Shown here: positions 9,660 through 19,086 of the stretch, one piece after another
How positions within the stretch are numbered: position 1 is the stretch's first letter
How the letters are laid out: each line of letters opens with the position of its first letter
Assembly: GCA_030524525.1 (NCBI GenBank)
Contig: JAUNGI010000006.1
Span: 1-64,000 of the forward strand
Length of the DNA stretch: 64,000 bases
Direction: 5' to 3'
DNA from: Lachnospiraceae bacterium
GTDB lineage: Bacteria; Bacillota; Clostridia; Lachnospirales; Lachnospiraceae
Program-made: the position numbers and the translations under genes
The notes under the pieces: model-generated
Database searches by the model: none
What the model saw: the letters and a program-made list of their open reading frames with translations, nothing else
Told to the model about the DNA's origin: nothing

Positions 9660-10061
9660 ATGACAATGAGTGATCCGATTGCAGATATGCTTACAAGAAT
9701 CCGTAATGCCAATACTGCTAAGCACGATACCGTAGATGTTCCTGCTTCTAAGATGAAGGTTGCGATTGCAGAGATTCTCTTAAAAGAGGGTTATATCAAG
9801 AGCTTTGAGCTGGAGGAAGTCGGAAGCTTCCAGAACATCCACATTACGCTCAAGTACGGCAAGGACAAATCGGTCAAGACCATTACCGGTCTCAAGAGAA
9901 TCAGCAAGCCGGGACTTCGGGTATACGCAGGCAAGGAAGATCTTCCCCGCGTACTCGGCGGACTGGGTATCGCTATCATTTCGACCAATAAGGGCATCAT
10001 TACAGATAAAGAGGCAAGACAGCTGAATGTTGGCGGCGAAGTACTTGCTTATATCTGGTAG
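9660..10061 (+). CDS. rpsH: 30S ribosomal protein S8
   Basis: 133 residues, opening [20 protein letters not shown] and ending GGEVLAYIW, both diagnostic for S8. The protein binds the central domain of 16S rRNA and is the spc-operon repressor in E. coli. ATG 9660 and ATG 9666 are both in frame; the latter gives the more typical N-terminus, while AAAGGAGG spacing allows either. Confidence 0.96.
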   Translation: MTMSDPIADMLTRIRNANTAKHDTVDVPASKMKVAIAEILLKEGYIKSFELEEVGSFQNIHITLKYGKDKSVKTITGLKRISKPGLRVYAGKEDLPRVLGGLGIAIISTNKGIITDKEARQLNVGGEVLAYIW

Positions 10062-10086
10062 TTTACATTTATAAGGAGGTACGGGC

Positions 10087-10629
10087 ATGTCACGTATAGG
10101 AAAAATGCCAATCGCGATTCCTGCCGGCGTTACGGTGGAGATCGCAGAAAATAATAAAGTGACTGTAAAGGGACCGAAGGGGACCCTTGAGAGAGTGCTG
10201 GCTCCGGAGCTTACCATTAAGCAGGAGGGCGCCGAGGTTGTTGTAACGAGACCGAACGATCTGAAAAGGATCAAGGCGCTGCACGGTCTGACCAGAACGC
10301 TGATCCACAATATGGTGATCGGTGTAACGAACGGGTATGAAAAGGTTCTGGAAATCAACGGCGTTGGTTACAGAGCTGCAAAGCAGGGGAAGGAACTGAC
10401 CCTGACGCTGGGCTATTCCCATCCGGTCGTTATGGTAGATCCGGAAGGCATCGAGACCGTTCTGGACGGCCAGAACAAGATCACCGTTAAGGGAATCGAC
10501 AAGGAAAAAGTTGGACAATACGCTGCCGAAATCAGAGCCAAGAGAGGACCGGAGCCTTACAAGGGCAAGGGCATCAAGTATGCGGACGAGGTTATCCGTC
10601 GTAAGGTCGGCAAGACTGGTAAGAAGTAG
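10087..10629 (+). CDS. rplF: 50S ribosomal protein L6
   Basis: The 180-residue L6 has the two-domain layout. [16 protein letters not shown] opens the first domain, and the second ends with the signature [21 protein letters not shown]6 lies at the base of the GTPase-associated centre. An AAGGAGG site precedes the ATG. Confidence 0.97.
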   Translation: MSRIGKMPIAIPAGVTVEIAENNKVTVKGPKGTLERVLAPELTIKQEGAEVVVTRPNDLKRIKALHGLTRTLIHNMVIGVTNGYEKVLEINGVGYRAAKQGKELTLTLGYSHPVVMVDPEGIETVLDGQNKITVKGIDKEKVGQYAAEIRAKRGPEPYKGKGIKYADEVIRRKVGKTGKK

Positions 10630-10644
10630 AAAGGAGAATAAATC

Positions 10645-11013
10645 ATGGTTAGTAAGGAATCCAGAACATCCATCCGTGTTAAGAAACACCACAAAATTCG
10701 TAATCGTTTCTCCGGTACTGCTGAAAGACCACGCTTGGCTGTTTTCAGAAGCAATAATCACATGTATGCACAGATTATTGACGATACAGTAGGCAATACG
10801 TTAGTTGCGGCATCCACCCTTGAGAAGGATATCAAGGCTGAGCTGAAAAAGACCAACGATGTTGCAGCAGCTTCCTACTTGGGAACTGTAATCGCAAAGA
10901 AGGCTTTGGAAAAGGGCATTACTACTGTAGTCTTTGATAGAGGCGGTTTCATATATGCAGGTAAAATTCAGGCGTTAGCAGATGCAGCTCGCGAAGCTGG
11001 TCTGAACTTTTAG
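10645..11013 (+). CDS. rplR: 50S ribosomal protein L18
   Basis: 122 residues, with [20 protein letters not shown] near the start and [20 protein letters not shown] at the end. L18 joins L5 on 5S rRNA. Spacing to rplF is 15 bp and to rpsE 15 bp. Confidence 0.97.
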   Translation: MVSKESRTSIRVKKHHKIRNRFSGTAERPRLAVFRSNNHMYAQIIDDTVGNTLVAASTLEKDIKAELKKTNDVAAASYLGTVIAKKALEKGITTVVFDRGGFIYAGKIQALADAAREAGLNF

Positions 11014-11028
11014 TCAGGGAGGTAAAAT

Positions 11029-11532
11029 ATGAAGCGTACAATCGTTGACCCCAGTCAATTAGAATTAGTAGACAAGGTAGTATCCATCAAGCGCGTAACC
11101 AAGGTAGTAAAGGGCGGCCGCAACATGCGCTTTACCGCACTGGTTGTCGTTGGCGATAAGAACGGACACGTCGGCGCCGGCTTGGGAAAAGCGGCGGAAA
11201 TTCCGGAAGCGATCCGCAAGGGCAAGGAAGACGCCATGAAGAAGCTGATCACCCTTCCGCTCGATGAGAACGGTTCGGTTCCTCATGATTTCATCGGCAA
11301 GTTCGGCAGCGCTTCGGTGCTTCTGAAGAAGTCTTCCGAAGGTACCGGTATTATCGCGGGCGGTCCCGCGCGTATCGTTCTGGAGCTTGCAGGCTTCAAG
11401 AACATCCGTACCAAGTCGCTGGGCTCCAATAACAAGCAGAACGTTGTTCTGGCTACGATTGAGGGTCTGAGCAACCTGAAGACGCCGGAGGAAGTGGCTG
11501 CGCTTCGCGGCATTTCCGTAAGCGATTTATAG
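11029..11532 (+). CDS. rpsE: 30S ribosomal protein S5
   Basis: This 167-residue S5 carries the signature [20 protein letters not shown] followed by the second-domain [19 protein letters not shown]5 affects decoding accuracy and is the target of spectinomycin-resistance changes in the N-terminal loop. The stop lies 11 bp before rpmD, whose AGGAGG directly abuts it. Confidence 0.97.
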   Translation: MKRTIVDPSQLELVDKVVSIKRVTKVVKGGRNMRFTALVVVGDKNGHVGAGLGKAAEIPEAIRKGKEDAMKKLITLPLDENGSVPHDFIGKFGSASVLLKKSSEGTGIIAGGPARIVLELAGFKNIRTKSLGSNNKQNVVLATIEGLSNLKTPEEVAALRGISVSDL

Positions 11533-11543
11533 GAGGTAGCGAA

Positions 11544-11723
11544 ATGGCAGAATTAAAGGTTACGTTAGTAAAGTCTACGATCGGTGCAATTCCGAAACAT
11601 AAGAAGACGGTTGCCGCTCTCGGCCTGCACAAGCTGGGAAGCAGCAACACGCTTCCGGACAATGCGGCTACCAAGGGCATGCTTGCTCAGGTAAAGCATT
11701 TGGTTAAGGTAGAAGAAATCTAA
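11544..11723 (+). CDS. rpmD: 50S ribosomal protein L30
   Basis: A 59-residue gene that is easily missed because of its size. The product opens [20 protein letters not shown] and ends [14 protein letters not shown], which matches L30 throughout. An AGGAGGTAGCGAA site precedes the ATG. Its place between rpsE and rplO is the standard bacterial order. Confidence 0.96.
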   Translation: MAELKVTLVKSTIGAIPKHKKTVAALGLHKLGSSNTLPDNAATKGMLAQVKHLVKVEEI

Positions 11724-11748
11724 TTACAGGAAAAAGGAGGTGCACACG

Positions 11749-12189
11749 ATGAATATTACAGAGTTAAGACCTGCGGAAGGTTCCAAGCAGAGCGCTAATT
11801 TCAGAAGAGGCCGTGGACACGGTTCGGGAAACGGCAAGACTGCCGGCAAGGGACATAAGGGTCAGAAGGCACGTTCCGGAGCGCCCAGAACCGGGTTTGA
11901 AGGCGGTCAGATGCCGTTGTATCGTCGTCTTCCCAAGAGAGGCTTCAAGAATAGAAACACGAAGGAAATCGTTTCTGTAAATGTATCTATGCTGGAGAAG
12001 TTTGAAGACGGTGCGGAAGTGACGATTGCAGCAATGCTGGAAAACGGCATCATCAGCAATCCTCGCGACGGCGTGAAGATTCTCGGCAACGGAGAACTTA
12101 CTAAGAAATTGAATGTGAAGGCTAACGCGTTTAGCGCTTCTGCTGTAGAAAAGATTCAGGCTCTTGGTGGAACTGCTGAGGTGATCTGA
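11749..12189 (+). CDS. rplO: 50S ribosomal protein L15
   Basis: 146 residues. The glycine-rich N-terminal arm ([20 protein letters not shown]) and [17 protein letters not shown] are typical of L15. The ATG at 11749 is chosen because AGGAGG ends at 11740, 8 bp before it. secY starts one base after the stop, so coupling is likely. Confidence 0.97.
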   Translation: MNITELRPAEGSKQSANFRRGRGHGSGNGKTAGKGHKGQKARSGAPRTGFEGGQMPLYRRLPKRGFKNRNTKEIVSVNVSMLEKFEDGAEVTIAAMLENGIISNPRDGVKILGNGELTKKLNVKANAFSASAVEKIQALGGTAEVI

Positions 12190-12190
12190 T

Positions 12191-13510
12191 ATGTTTAGCA
12201 TGTTCGTCAACGCATTTAAGGTTAAGGATATCAGAAAGAAGCTGTTTTTCACTTTCCTGTGTCTGATCGTCGTGCGTATCGGTTCGATCATTCCGGCGCC
12301 GGGGATCAAGCAGGAGGTGGTCTCCAGCTTTATGAGTACCTTGCAGCTTGGCTTTTTTGATGCAATGACCGGCGGCTCCTTTACGCAGTTGTCCATCTTT
12401 GCGCTGAACATTTCTCCTTATATTACCGCATCCATTATCATGCAGCTGCTGACGATCGCGATTCCGAAGCTTGCGGAGATGCAGAAGGACGGAGAATCCG
12501 GCAGAAAGAAGATCGCAGAGATCTCCCGTTATCTGACGGTGCTTCTGGCCCTGATCGAAGCGACGCCCATGGCGATCGGCTTCAGCAATAAGGGCTATAC
12601 CAGCGAAGGCGTTTTGACGATTATCGTAATCGTTGCTTCCTTCACGGCAGGTTCTGCTTTCCTGATGTGGTTGGGAGAGAACATTACGGAGCGTGGAGTA
12701 GGAAATGGCATCAGCATCATCCTGTTGATCAATATCGTTGCCGGCTTGCCGGAGACGTTCATCAATCTGTTCAAGAATTTCGTGACAGGCGCCAGCAAAG
12801 CCGTTTACGGCGTTCTGGGGGCGGTCGTGATCGTGGCGGTGGTGATTCTCACTCTGGTGTTGATCGTTCTTTTGCAGGATGCGGAGCGCAAGATCGCCGT
12901 ACAGTACTCGAAAAAGGTACAGGGACGGAAGCTGGTTGGAGGAAGCTCCACGTTCATCCCGTTAAAGGTGAACACGGCGGGCGTGATCCCGGTCATCTTT
13001 GCAATGTCCATCTACCAGTTCCCGATCATTATTTCGTCTTTCTTCGGAAAGACGCCGAGCCGCGGACCGAGCTTGTGGAACAAGATCCTTTATATGTGTT
13101 CTTCCAGCAGCTGGTTCAACTTTAAGGACGGCGCGTTTAAGTATACGCTCGGCGCGGTATTCTACGTTATTATGATTATTTTCTTTGCGTACTTCTATAC
13201 GAGCGTGACCTTCAATCCGATGGAAGTCGCAAATAATATGAAGAAAAACGGCGGTTTTATTCCGGGCATTCGTCCCGGTAAGCCCACGACGGATTACCTG
13301 AATAAGGTGCTGAAGTATATTGTCTTTATCGGCGCCGTCGGTCTTGCCATTGTGGCTTTGATTCCGATCTTCTTCTCGGGAGCTTTCAACGCGCAGATAT
13401 CGTTCGGCGGAACGTCGCTGATCATCGTTGTCGGCGTTATTCTTGAGACCATGAAGCAGATCGAATCACAGCTTCTGGTACGTCATTATAAGGGATTCTT
13501 GAATGACTAA
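12191..13510 (+). CDS. secY: preprotein translocase channel subunit SecY
   Basis: This 439-residue polytopic protein has the ten-helix SecY pattern. The plug and first loop follow IIPAPGIKQEV, GNGISIILLINIVAGLP marks the fourth to fifth helix region, and the long cytoplasmic loop has AVQYSKKVQGRKLVGG, which contacts ribosome and SecA. It forms the SecYEG channel with subunits encoded elsewhere. A 13-bp near-perfect hairpin follows its stop. Confidence 0.97.
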   Translation: MFSMFVNAFKVKDIRKKLFFTFLCLIVVRIGSIIPAPGIKQEVVSSFMSTLQLGFFDAMTGGSFTQLSIFALNISPYITASIIMQLLTIAIPKLAEMQKDGESGRKKIAEISRYLTVLLALIEATPMAIGFSNKGYTSEGVLTIIVIVASFTAGSAFLMWLGENITERGVGNGISIILLINIVAGLPETFINLFKNFVTGASKAVYGVLGAVVIVAVVILTLVLIVLLQDAERKIAVQYSKKVQGRKLVGGSSTFIPLKVNTAGVIPVIFAMSIYQFPIIISSFFGKTPSRGPSLWNKILYMCSSSSWFNFKDGAFKYTLGAVFYVIMIIFFAYFYTSVTFNPMEVANNMKKNGGFIPGIRPGKPTTDYLNKVLKYIVFIGAVGLAIVALIPIFFSGAFNAQISFGGTSLIIVVGVILETMKQIESQLLVRHYKGFLND

Positions 13511-13524
13511 GAAAAAGCGAAGCC

Positions 13525-13551
13525 TAGGGTGGGACAAATTGTTCCACCCTA
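13525..13551 (+). promoter_or_regulatory. inverted repeat between secY and adk
   Basis: TAGGGTGGGACAA (13525-13537) can pair with TTGTTCCACCCTA (13539-13551) with one G-T wobble; in practice the innermost one or two pairs would open to form the loop. No T-tract follows, so it is probably not a terminator. It may be an RNA-processing or stability element that lets secY and adk be expressed at different levels. No promoter was seen between the genes. Confidence 0.6.
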
Positions 13552-13605
13552 TCCTTGCTAACATGTAGAAATTGCCGCTCAACCGTGCGGCGTTGGAGGA
13601 ATTGT

Positions 13606-14247
13606 ATGAAAATTGTTATGCTTGGAGCACCGGGAGCAGGGAAGGGAACACAGGCGAAAATGATCGCCGCCGCATATCGGATCCCCCACATTTCTACCGG
13701 AGATATTTTCCGTGCAAACATTAAGAACGGAACCGAGCTTGGTCAAAAGGCAAAGTCCTATATGGATCAGGGGCTTCTGGTCCCGGATGAGCTGACGCTT
13801 GCCTTGATCATGGATCGTTTTCAGGAGCCGGACTGTAAGGACGGCTATGTGCTGGACGGATTTCCGAGAACGATCGCGCAGGCGGAGGCGCTGTCCGCAA
13901 GTCTGCGGGAGAAGGGGGAAGCTCTTGACTTTGCCATCGACGTGGAGGTGCCGGACGAAAGCATCGTCAGCCGGATGTCCGGAAGGAGAGCTTGTCTTGC
14001 CTGCGGCGGAACCTATCATATCGTATTTAATCCGACAAAAAAGGAAGGCATTTGCGACGCCTGCGGCGGAGAGCTTTCCATCCGTCCGGACGATATGCCG
14101 GAGACGGTTCAGAAGCGTTTGAACGTATATCATGAGCAGACGCAGCCTCTGATCGATTATTATAAGAAGGAAGGCATTCTGCGCTCCGTGGACGGTACGC
14201 AGGAGGTTGAAAAGGTGTTTGAAGCAATTCAGGCGATTTTGGCATAG
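13606..14247 (+). CDS. adk: adenylate kinase with zinc-binding lid
   Basis: The enzyme interconverts ATP, AMP and ADP. The P-loop GAPGAGKGTQ is at residues 7-16, the AMP site follows at HISTGDIFR, and DGFPRT is present. The lid carries CLAC and CDAC pairs, the zinc site found in many Gram-positive adenylate kinases. It is 213 residues long, the normal size. The ATG at 13606 follows TTGGAGGAATTGT; an upstream in-frame start would add 17 unrelated residues. Confidence 0.97.
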   Translation: MKIVMLGAPGAGKGTQAKMIAAAYRIPHISTGDIFRANIKNGTELGQKAKSYMDQGLLVPDELTLALIMDRFQEPDCKDGYVLDGFPRTIAQAEALSASLREKGEALDFAIDVEVPDESIVSRMSGRRACLACGGTYHIVFNPTKKEGICDACGGELSIRPDDMPETVQKRLNVYHEQTQPLIDYYKKEGILRSVDGTQEVEKVFEAIQAILA

Positions 14248-14264
14248 CGGAGAGATGAGGGAAA

Positions 14265-15020
14265 ATGGCAGTAACAATTAAATCGAAAAGCGAGATCGAG
14301 AAGATGCGAAAAGCCGGTCGGATTTTGGCTTTGGTACATGAGGAGATGGCAAAGCATGTAAAGCCCGGAATCAGCACTTGGGAGCTCAACAAGATCGGCG
14401 AGCAGAAGATCCGGGAACTGGGCTGTACGCCTTCGTTCCTTCATTTGTACGGTTTTCCGGCGGCGATCTGCATTTCGGTAAACGATCGGGTGGTACACGG
14501 AATTCCAAGCAAGCAGGAGATCCTGCGGGAGGGCGATATCGTGAGCCTTGACGCAGGCGTGAATTATCAGGGCTATCATTCCGACGCGGCAAGAACCGTT
14601 CCCTGCGGGGAGGTCAGTGCCGAAGCCGAGCGGCTGATCGAGGTTACGGAACAGAGCTTTTTCGAAGGGATTAAATTTGCAAAAGCCGGAAACCATCTGT
14701 ACGATATTTCCGCTGCCATTGAGGATTATGTTGTGGCAAACGGCTATAGCTGCGTTCGTGACCTCGTGGGACACGGGATCGGCAGCCAAGTTCACGAAGA
14801 TCCCCAGATACCGAATTTCCGTCAGAAACGGCGGGGGCTGAAACTTGCCGCCGGCATGACGCTGGCGATCGAGCCGATGGTAAACGAAGGACGGTATGAC
14901 GTGTGCGTGCTGGACGACGACTGGACGGTAGTGACCGACGACGGACTGCTTTCGGCTCACTACGAAAACACCATCCTGATTACCGACGGGGAACCGGAAA
15001 TTTTATCATTATTAAAGTGA
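14265..15020 (+). CDS. map: type I methionine aminopeptidase
   Basis: Removes the initiator methionine from nascent proteins. The 251-residue enzyme shows all five metal ligands: two Asp in SLDAGVNYQGYHSDAARTV, His in GHGIGSQVHEDP, Glu in LAIEPMVNEG, and Glu in YENTILITD. It lies 17 bp after adk and 15 bp before infA. The KOW-domain gene often found between map and infA in Clostridia is missing here. Confidence 0.97.
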   Translation: MAVTIKSKSEIEKMRKAGRILALVHEEMAKHVKPGISTWELNKIGEQKIRELGCTPSFLHLYGFPAAICISVNDRVVHGIPSKQEILREGDIVSLDAGVNYQGYHSDAARTVPCGEVSAEAERLIEVTEQSFFEGIKFAKAGNHLYDISAAIEDYVVANGYSCVRDLVGHGIGSQVHEDPQIPNFRQKRRGLKLAAGMTLAIEPMVNEGRYDVCVLDDDWTVVTDDGLLSAHYENTILITDGEPEILSLLK

Positions 15021-15035
15021 AAGTGGAGGAATTCA

Positions 15036-15254
15036 ATGTCGAAATCAGACGTAGTAGAAATTGAAGGCATTGTTGTGGAGAAGCTGCCCAACGCGATGTT
15101 TCAGGTGGAGCTGGAAAACGGACACAGAGTGCTGGCCCACATCAGTGGAAAGCTCCGGATGAACTACATCAAGATCGTGCCGGGCGATAAGGTGACTCTG
15201 GAATTGTCTCCCTACGACCTGACAAAGGGAAGAATTATTTGGAGAGATAAGTAA
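15036..15254 (+). CDS. infA: translation initiation factor IF-1
   Basis: 72 residues of a single OB fold. It opens [20 protein letters not shown] and contains [20 protein letters not shown] and the C-terminal [12 protein letters not shown], which is diagnostic. IF-1 occupies the A site during initiation. This is the last gene before a terminator, so it closes the S10-spc transcript. Confidence 0.97.
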   Translation: MSKSDVVEIEGIVVEKLPNAMFQVELENGHRVLAHISGKLRMNYIKIVPGDKVTLELSPYDLTKGRIIWRDK

Positions 15255-15286
15255 GAAAAGTGAGAGCCGGAAAAACGCGGCGAAAA

Positions 15287-15337
15287 AGTGCTCTGAGACC
15301 ATGCATTACCATATGTATAGTTTCAGAGCACTCTTTA
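15287..15337 (+). terminator. stem-loop terminator after infA
   Basis: AGTGCTCTGAGAC (15287-15299) pairs with GTTTCAGAGCACT (15320-15332) across a loop of about 20 nt, followed by a short, impure T run. It separates infA from rpmJ, which has its own promoter. The large loop makes it a weak intrinsic terminator. Confidence 0.65.
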
Positions 15338-15450
15338 TCTGTATGGAACCTCGTTTCCAAATAGAATAAGAAAAGCCGTTTCTCCTAGGATGTGCATTCG
15401 TACGGGACGGGGATCCGCCGAAGATTTTTCATTTTTTTCTAATTTTATGG

Positions 15451-15479
15451 TTGCATAATGGAACTTGGCATGTTAAAAT
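15451..15479 (+). promoter_or_regulatory. sigma-A promoter of rpmJ and the alpha operon
   Basis: TTGCAT (15451-15456) and TAAAAT (15474-15479) are spaced by 17 bp and lie 36 bp before rpmJ. It restarts transcription after the infA terminator and is the only clear promoter ahead of rpsMKD-rpoA-rplQ. Confidence 0.8.
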
Positions 15480-15514
15480 GATACTCGGACTTTTTTTGAA
15501 AGGAGTGAACTGAT

Positions 15515-15628
15515 ATGAAGGTTAGATCTTCAGTGAAACCGATTTGCGAAAAGTGCAAAATCATTAAAAGAAAAGGGAACATCATGGTCATCTGTGAAAA
15601 TCCCAGACACAAACAGAGACAAGGCTAA
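15515..15628 (+). CDS. rpmJ: 50S ribosomal protein L36
   Basis: A 37-residue protein that begins [20 protein letters not shown] and ends NPRHKQRQG. The zinc ligands CxxC, a third Cys and His mark the zinc-binding L36 form. The start is supported by GAAAGGAG. It is followed by a 342-bp noncoding stretch before rpsM. Confidence 0.96.
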   Translation: MKVRSSVKPICEKCKIIKRKGNIMVICENPRHKQRQG

Positions 15629-15970
15629 TATCAACAATGCTTGATTTGTTGTTTCGATTGAGTGTTGGCTGATACTCATATAGAAATAGCACTTGCTTTT
15701 TGTGTTGCAATCGTTGTTTCCCGAAGTCCGGAAACAACAAAATTGTGATATCGTGGGCGGAGAGCGTCAGGCAACGAAAGACGACTCTGTTTAAGGAATG
15801 TTGTCATTATCTGCATTTCTTGTGGCTCTGAGCGAACTCAGGCCGTCACGGTTTAAAGCGGCTGATCCGGCTTCACAAACCGGGAACGGGAGCAATCCCG
15901 AACGGGGAGATTTCCCCAAGGATCGAAGATCCAGAACATTATATTTGATTAACGGAGGTTAAAAAAGCAC
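15629..15970 (+). ncRNA. structured leader upstream of rpsM
   Basis: There is no gene in this stretch. Its 3' half holds a string of short perfect hairpins: CTGAG-CGAA-CTCAG (15828-15841), CGGGA-GCAA-TCCCG (15887-15900), GGGGA-GATT-TCCCC (15904-15917) and GGATC-GAA-GATCC (15920-15932), plus a CGGTTT/AAACCG pair around 15849-15882. Three have GNRA-like or GAA loops. This looks like a conserved ribosomal-protein leader; S4 encoded by rpsD downstream is the obvious candidate ligand, because it controls the alpha operon in E. coli. That assignment is inference. Confidence 0.6.
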
Positions 15971-16339
15971 ATGGCTCGTATCAGTGGTGTAGATTTACCG
16001 AGAGAGAAACGTGTCGAGATTGGCCTGACTTACATCTACGGAATCGGAAGAGTAAGCTCCAATCGCATTCTTGCTCAGGCGGAAGTAAATCCGGACACTC
16101 GTTGCCGGGATTTGACGGACGATGAGGTAAAGAGAATTTCAACGGTCATCGACGAAACGATGATGGTAGAAGGCGACTTGAGAAGAGACGTCGCCCTGAA
16201 CATCAAGAGACTTCAGGAGATCGGATGCTATCGCGGTATCCGTCACAGAAAGGGTCTGCCGGTTCGCGGACAGAAGACCAAGACAAACGCCAGAACACGC
16301 AAGGGTCCGAAGCGTACAGTTGCTAACAAGAAGAAATAA
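15971..16339 (+). CDS. rpsM: 30S ribosomal protein S13
   Basis: 122 residues, opening [20 protein letters not shown] with the helix-two-turn-helix ahead and ending in the basic [16 protein letters not shown] tail. S13 bridges the subunits and touches P-site tRNA. A GGAGGTT site lies 8-12 bp before the ATG. Confidence 0.97.
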   Translation: MARISGVDLPREKRVEIGLTYIYGIGRVSSNRILAQAEVNPDTRCRDLTDDEVKRISTVIDETMMVEGDLRRDVALNIKRLQEIGCYRGIRHRKGLPVRGQKTKTNARTRKGPKRTVANKKK

Positions 16340-16379
16340 GTAATCAACGAATTTAGTTAATCTATTAGGAGGTTTAGTG

Positions 16380-16781
16380 ATGGCTAAGAAATTAGTAGCA
16401 GCTAAAAAGGGAGCTAAGAAGCGTGTCAAGAAGAACGTGGAACGCGGACAGGCACACATTCAGTCTTCCTTTAATAATACAATCGTTACCCTGACCGACG
16501 CAGAGGGCAACGCACTCTCATGGGCAAGCGCAGGCGGCCTTGGATTCCGGGGCTCCAGAAAATCCACTCCCTATGCCGCTCAGATGGCAGCCGAGACGGC
16601 GGCAAAAGCCGCATTGGTACACGGTCTGAAGTCCGTTGACGTTATGGTCAAGGGTCCCGGTTCGGGCAGAGAAGCAGCCATTCGCGCGCTTCAGGCATGT
16701 GGCATCGACGTAACCAGTATTCGTGACGTAACACCGGTTCCGCACAACGGTTGCAGACCGCCGAAGCGTCGTAGAGTCTAA
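16380..16781 (+). CDS. rpsK: 30S ribosomal protein S11
   Basis: A 133-residue S11 with [20 protein letters not shown] and the C-terminal [16 protein letters not shown] 16380 is preferred to the GTG three bases earlier because AGGAGG ends at 16372 and gives 7-bp spacing. S11 forms part of the platform near the mRNA exit. Confidence 0.96.
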   Translation: MAKKLVAAKKGAKKRVKKNVERGQAHIQSSFNNTIVTLTDAEGNALSWASAGGLGFRGSRKSTPYAAQMAAETAAKAALVHGLKSVDVMVKGPGSGREAAIRALQACGIDVTSIRDVTPVPHNGCRPPKRRRV

Positions 16782-16799
16782 TGAGGAGGGAAAAATAAG

Positions 16800-17402
16800 A
16801 TGGCTAGAGAAATGGGTCCTGTATTAAAGAGATGCAGATCGCTGGGAATTGAACCTTCCGTATTGGGCATTGATAAGAAGTCGAACAGAAACTTCGCAAG
16901 AGCCGGCAAGAAGGTTAGTGAATATGGAATGCAGTTGAGAGAGAAGCAGAAGGCAAAGTTCATTTACGGCGTGCTGGAGAAGCCGTTCCGCAACAACTTT
17001 GAGAAGGCGCAGAAGATGAAGCTTGGTACCACCGGCGAGAACCTGATGATCCTTCTGGAGTGCAGATTGGACAATATCGTATTCCGTCTTGGCTTCGCAA
17101 GAACGAGAGTAGAGGCAAGACAGATCGTTGACCATAAATATATTCTGGTAAACGGCAAGTGCGTAAACATTCCTTCTTATACCGTAAAGCCGGGTGATGT
17201 GATCACCGTATCCGAGAAGGCAAAGAACAAGGCGGCACAGAGAATCAAGGACATTCAGGAAGTGACCGCAGGCAGAACCGTTCCGGCATGGCTGGAGGCT
17301 GACGCCGAGAATCTGACCGGTACGGTAAAGGAGTATCCGAGCAGAGATCAGATCGACGTTCCCGTAAACGAGATGCTGATCGTCGAGTTGTATTCCAAAT
17401 AA
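16800..17402 (+). CDS. rpsD: 30S ribosomal protein S4
   Basis: The 200-residue S4 has the S4 RNA-binding domain at about residues 92-150 ([20 protein letters not shown]). The N-terminal zinc site of some S4 proteins is lost; only one Cys remains in KRCRSLG. S4 nucleates 30S assembly. Its position inside the alpha operon differs from Bacillus, where rpsD stands alone. Confidence 0.97.
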   Translation: MAREMGPVLKRCRSLGIEPSVLGIDKKSNRNFARAGKKVSEYGMQLREKQKAKFIYGVLEKPFRNNFEKAQKMKLGTTGENLMILLECRLDNIVFRLGFARTRVEARQIVDHKYILVNGKCVNIPSYTVKPGDVITVSEKAKNKAAQRIKDIQEVTAGRTVPAWLEADAENLTGTVKEYPSRDQIDVPVNEMLIVELYSK

Positions 17403-17441
17403 TCCGGAGCATAGCAGTTATACCCAAAAGGAGGGTCGCAC

Positions 17442-18401
17442 ATGTTTGATTTTGAAAAACCTAGAATTGAGATCGCCGAACTTTCAGAGGATAATAAATA
17501 CGGTCGCTTTGTCGTTGAACCACTGGAAAGAGGTTACGGTACAACTTTGGGTAATTCCTTGAGAAGAATCATGCTTTCTTCTTTGCCGGGCGCTGCTGTC
17601 AGCCAGGTAAAAATTGACGGTGTCGTGCATGAGTTCAGCAGCATTCCGGGTGTTATGGAAGATGTTACTGAAATCATCATGAACATTAAGAGCCTCGCAA
17701 TTAAGAATAACAGCGATTCCAACGAGCCGAAAATGGCCTATATTGAGTTCTCCGGTGAGGGCGTAGTTACCGCCGCCGATATTCATGTGGATTCCGATAT
17801 CGAGATTCTTAACCCGAATCAGGTGATCGCCACGCTGAACGGCGGAGCAGACAGTAAGCTGTACATGGAACTTACCATTACCAAAGGCAGAGGATATATC
17901 AGTTCCGATAAGAATAAGAGAGACGATCTTCCCATCGGAATTATTTCTGTGGATTCGATCTATACTCCGGTTGAGCGCGTCAATCTTACTGTGGCAAACA
18001 CGCGTGTCGGTCAGATCACCGATTTTGACAAGCTGACGCTGGATGTATATACGAACGGAACTCTGGCTCCGGACGAGGCGGTCAGCCTTGCGGCAAAGGT
18101 GCTGAGCGAGCATCTGAATTCCTTCATTGATCTGTCGGAGAGCGCAAAGTCTGCCGAGGTCATGGTTGAGACGACGAACAACGAAAAGGAAAAGGTTCTC
18201 GAAATGAACATCGACGAACTGGAGCTTTCGGTTCGTTCCTACAACTGCTTGAAGAGAGCCGGAATCAATACCGTAGAAGAACTGACCAATAAGACTTCCG
18301 AGGACATGATGAAGGTTCGTAACTTGGGCCGCAAGTCCCTCGAGGAGGTTCTTGGAAAACTCAAGGAACTTGGATTATCATTAAATTTAGGCGAGGAATA
18401 G
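17442..18401 (+). CDS. rpoA: RNA polymerase alpha subunit
   Basis: 319 residues. The N-terminal assembly domain includes [20 protein letters not shown]. The C-terminal domain from about residue 255 ([20 protein letters not shown] and [12 protein letters not shown]) binds UP elements and activators. An AAAGGAGGG site fixes the ATG. It is followed by 66 bp and rplQ. Confidence 0.98.
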   Translation: MFDFEKPRIEIAELSEDNKYGRFVVEPLERGYGTTLGNSLRRIMLSSLPGAAVSQVKIDGVVHEFSSIPGVMEDVTEIIMNIKSLAIKNNSDSNEPKMAYIEFSGEGVVTAADIHVDSDIEILNPNQVIATLNGGADSKLYMELTITKGRGYISSDKNKRDDLPIGIISVDSIYTPVERVNLTVANTRVGQITDFDKLTLDVYTNGTLAPDEAVSLAAKVLSEHLNSFIDLSESAKSAEVMVETTNNEKEKVLEMNIDELELSVRSYNCLKRAGINTVEELTNKTSEDMMKVRNLGRKSLEEVLGKLKELGLSLNLGEE

Positions 18402-18467
18402 GAGTTCCCGACGACTCGCTGAGACTATAACGAGAAGCCGCTGCCAGGCGGCAGAGTGGAGGTAAAC

Positions 18468-19001
18468 ATGGCAGGCTATAGAAAACTTGGAAGAACTTCA
18501 AGTCAAAGAAAAGCGCTGTTGAGAAATCAGGTTACCAATCTCTTGTTCAACGGTAAGATGATTACGACAGAAGCGAAGGCAAAAGAGGTCCGCAGCATTG
18601 CTGAAAAGATGATTACTCTTGCCGTAAAAGAAAAAGACAATTACGAGACCGTGACCGTTAAGGCGAAGGTTGCCCGCAAGGACAAGGACGGCAAGCGCGT
18701 AAAGGAAGTCGTTGACGGAAAGAAGGTCGATGTATTTGACGAAGTAGAGAAGACCATCAAGAAGGATAAGCCTTCAAGACTTCATGCAAGAAGAATGATG
18801 GAAGCTTACTTCTATCCGGTAAAGAAGGTTGATCCTTCCCAGAAGGGCAGAAAGGCTGTGAAGGACGCCGATCTTGTTGCGAAGATGTTCGACGAGATCG
18901 CACCGAAGTATGCAGATCGCAAGGGCGGTTACACCAGAATCGTGAAGATCGGTCAGCGTAAGGGCGATGCCGCAATGGAAGTACTGATCGAGTTGGTTTA
19001 A
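18468..19001 (+). CDS. rplQ: 50S ribosomal protein L17 with insertions
   Basis: L17 lines the tunnel exit of the 50S subunit. This one has 177 residues instead of the usual 112-130. The ends match the family: [20 protein letters not shown] at the N-terminus and [20 protein letters not shown] at the C-terminus. A charged insertion of about 45 residues (57-101) and a second of about 20 residues (115-133) interrupt the middle. The reading frame is unbroken and codon use resembles the neighbours, so these are genuine insertions. ATG 18468 follows AGTGGAGGTAAAC. Confidence 0.95.
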   Translation: MAGYRKLGRTSSQRKALLRNQVTNLLFNGKMITTEAKAKEVRSIAEKMITLAVKEKDNYETVTVKAKVARKDKDGKRVKEVVDGKKVDVFDEVEKTIKKDKPSRLHARRMMEAYFYPVKKVDPSQKGRKAVKDADLVAKMFDEIAPKYADRKGGYTRIVKIGQRKGDAAMEVLIELV

Positions 19002-19019
19002 TTCGAGATCACAAAATAA

Positions 19020-19048
19020 AGCAGCGTAGATTTCTACGCTGCTTTTTG
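19020..19048 (+). terminator. intrinsic terminator of the alpha operon
   Basis: AGCAGCGTAG (19020-19029) and CTACGCTGCT (19034-19043) form a perfect 10-bp stem with a 4-nt loop, followed by five T. This ends the rpoA-rplQ transcript. Confidence 0.9.
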
Positions 19049-19086
19049 TGAATCAGGCGGAAGCGGATTAGGAGGTATGGGGGAGC

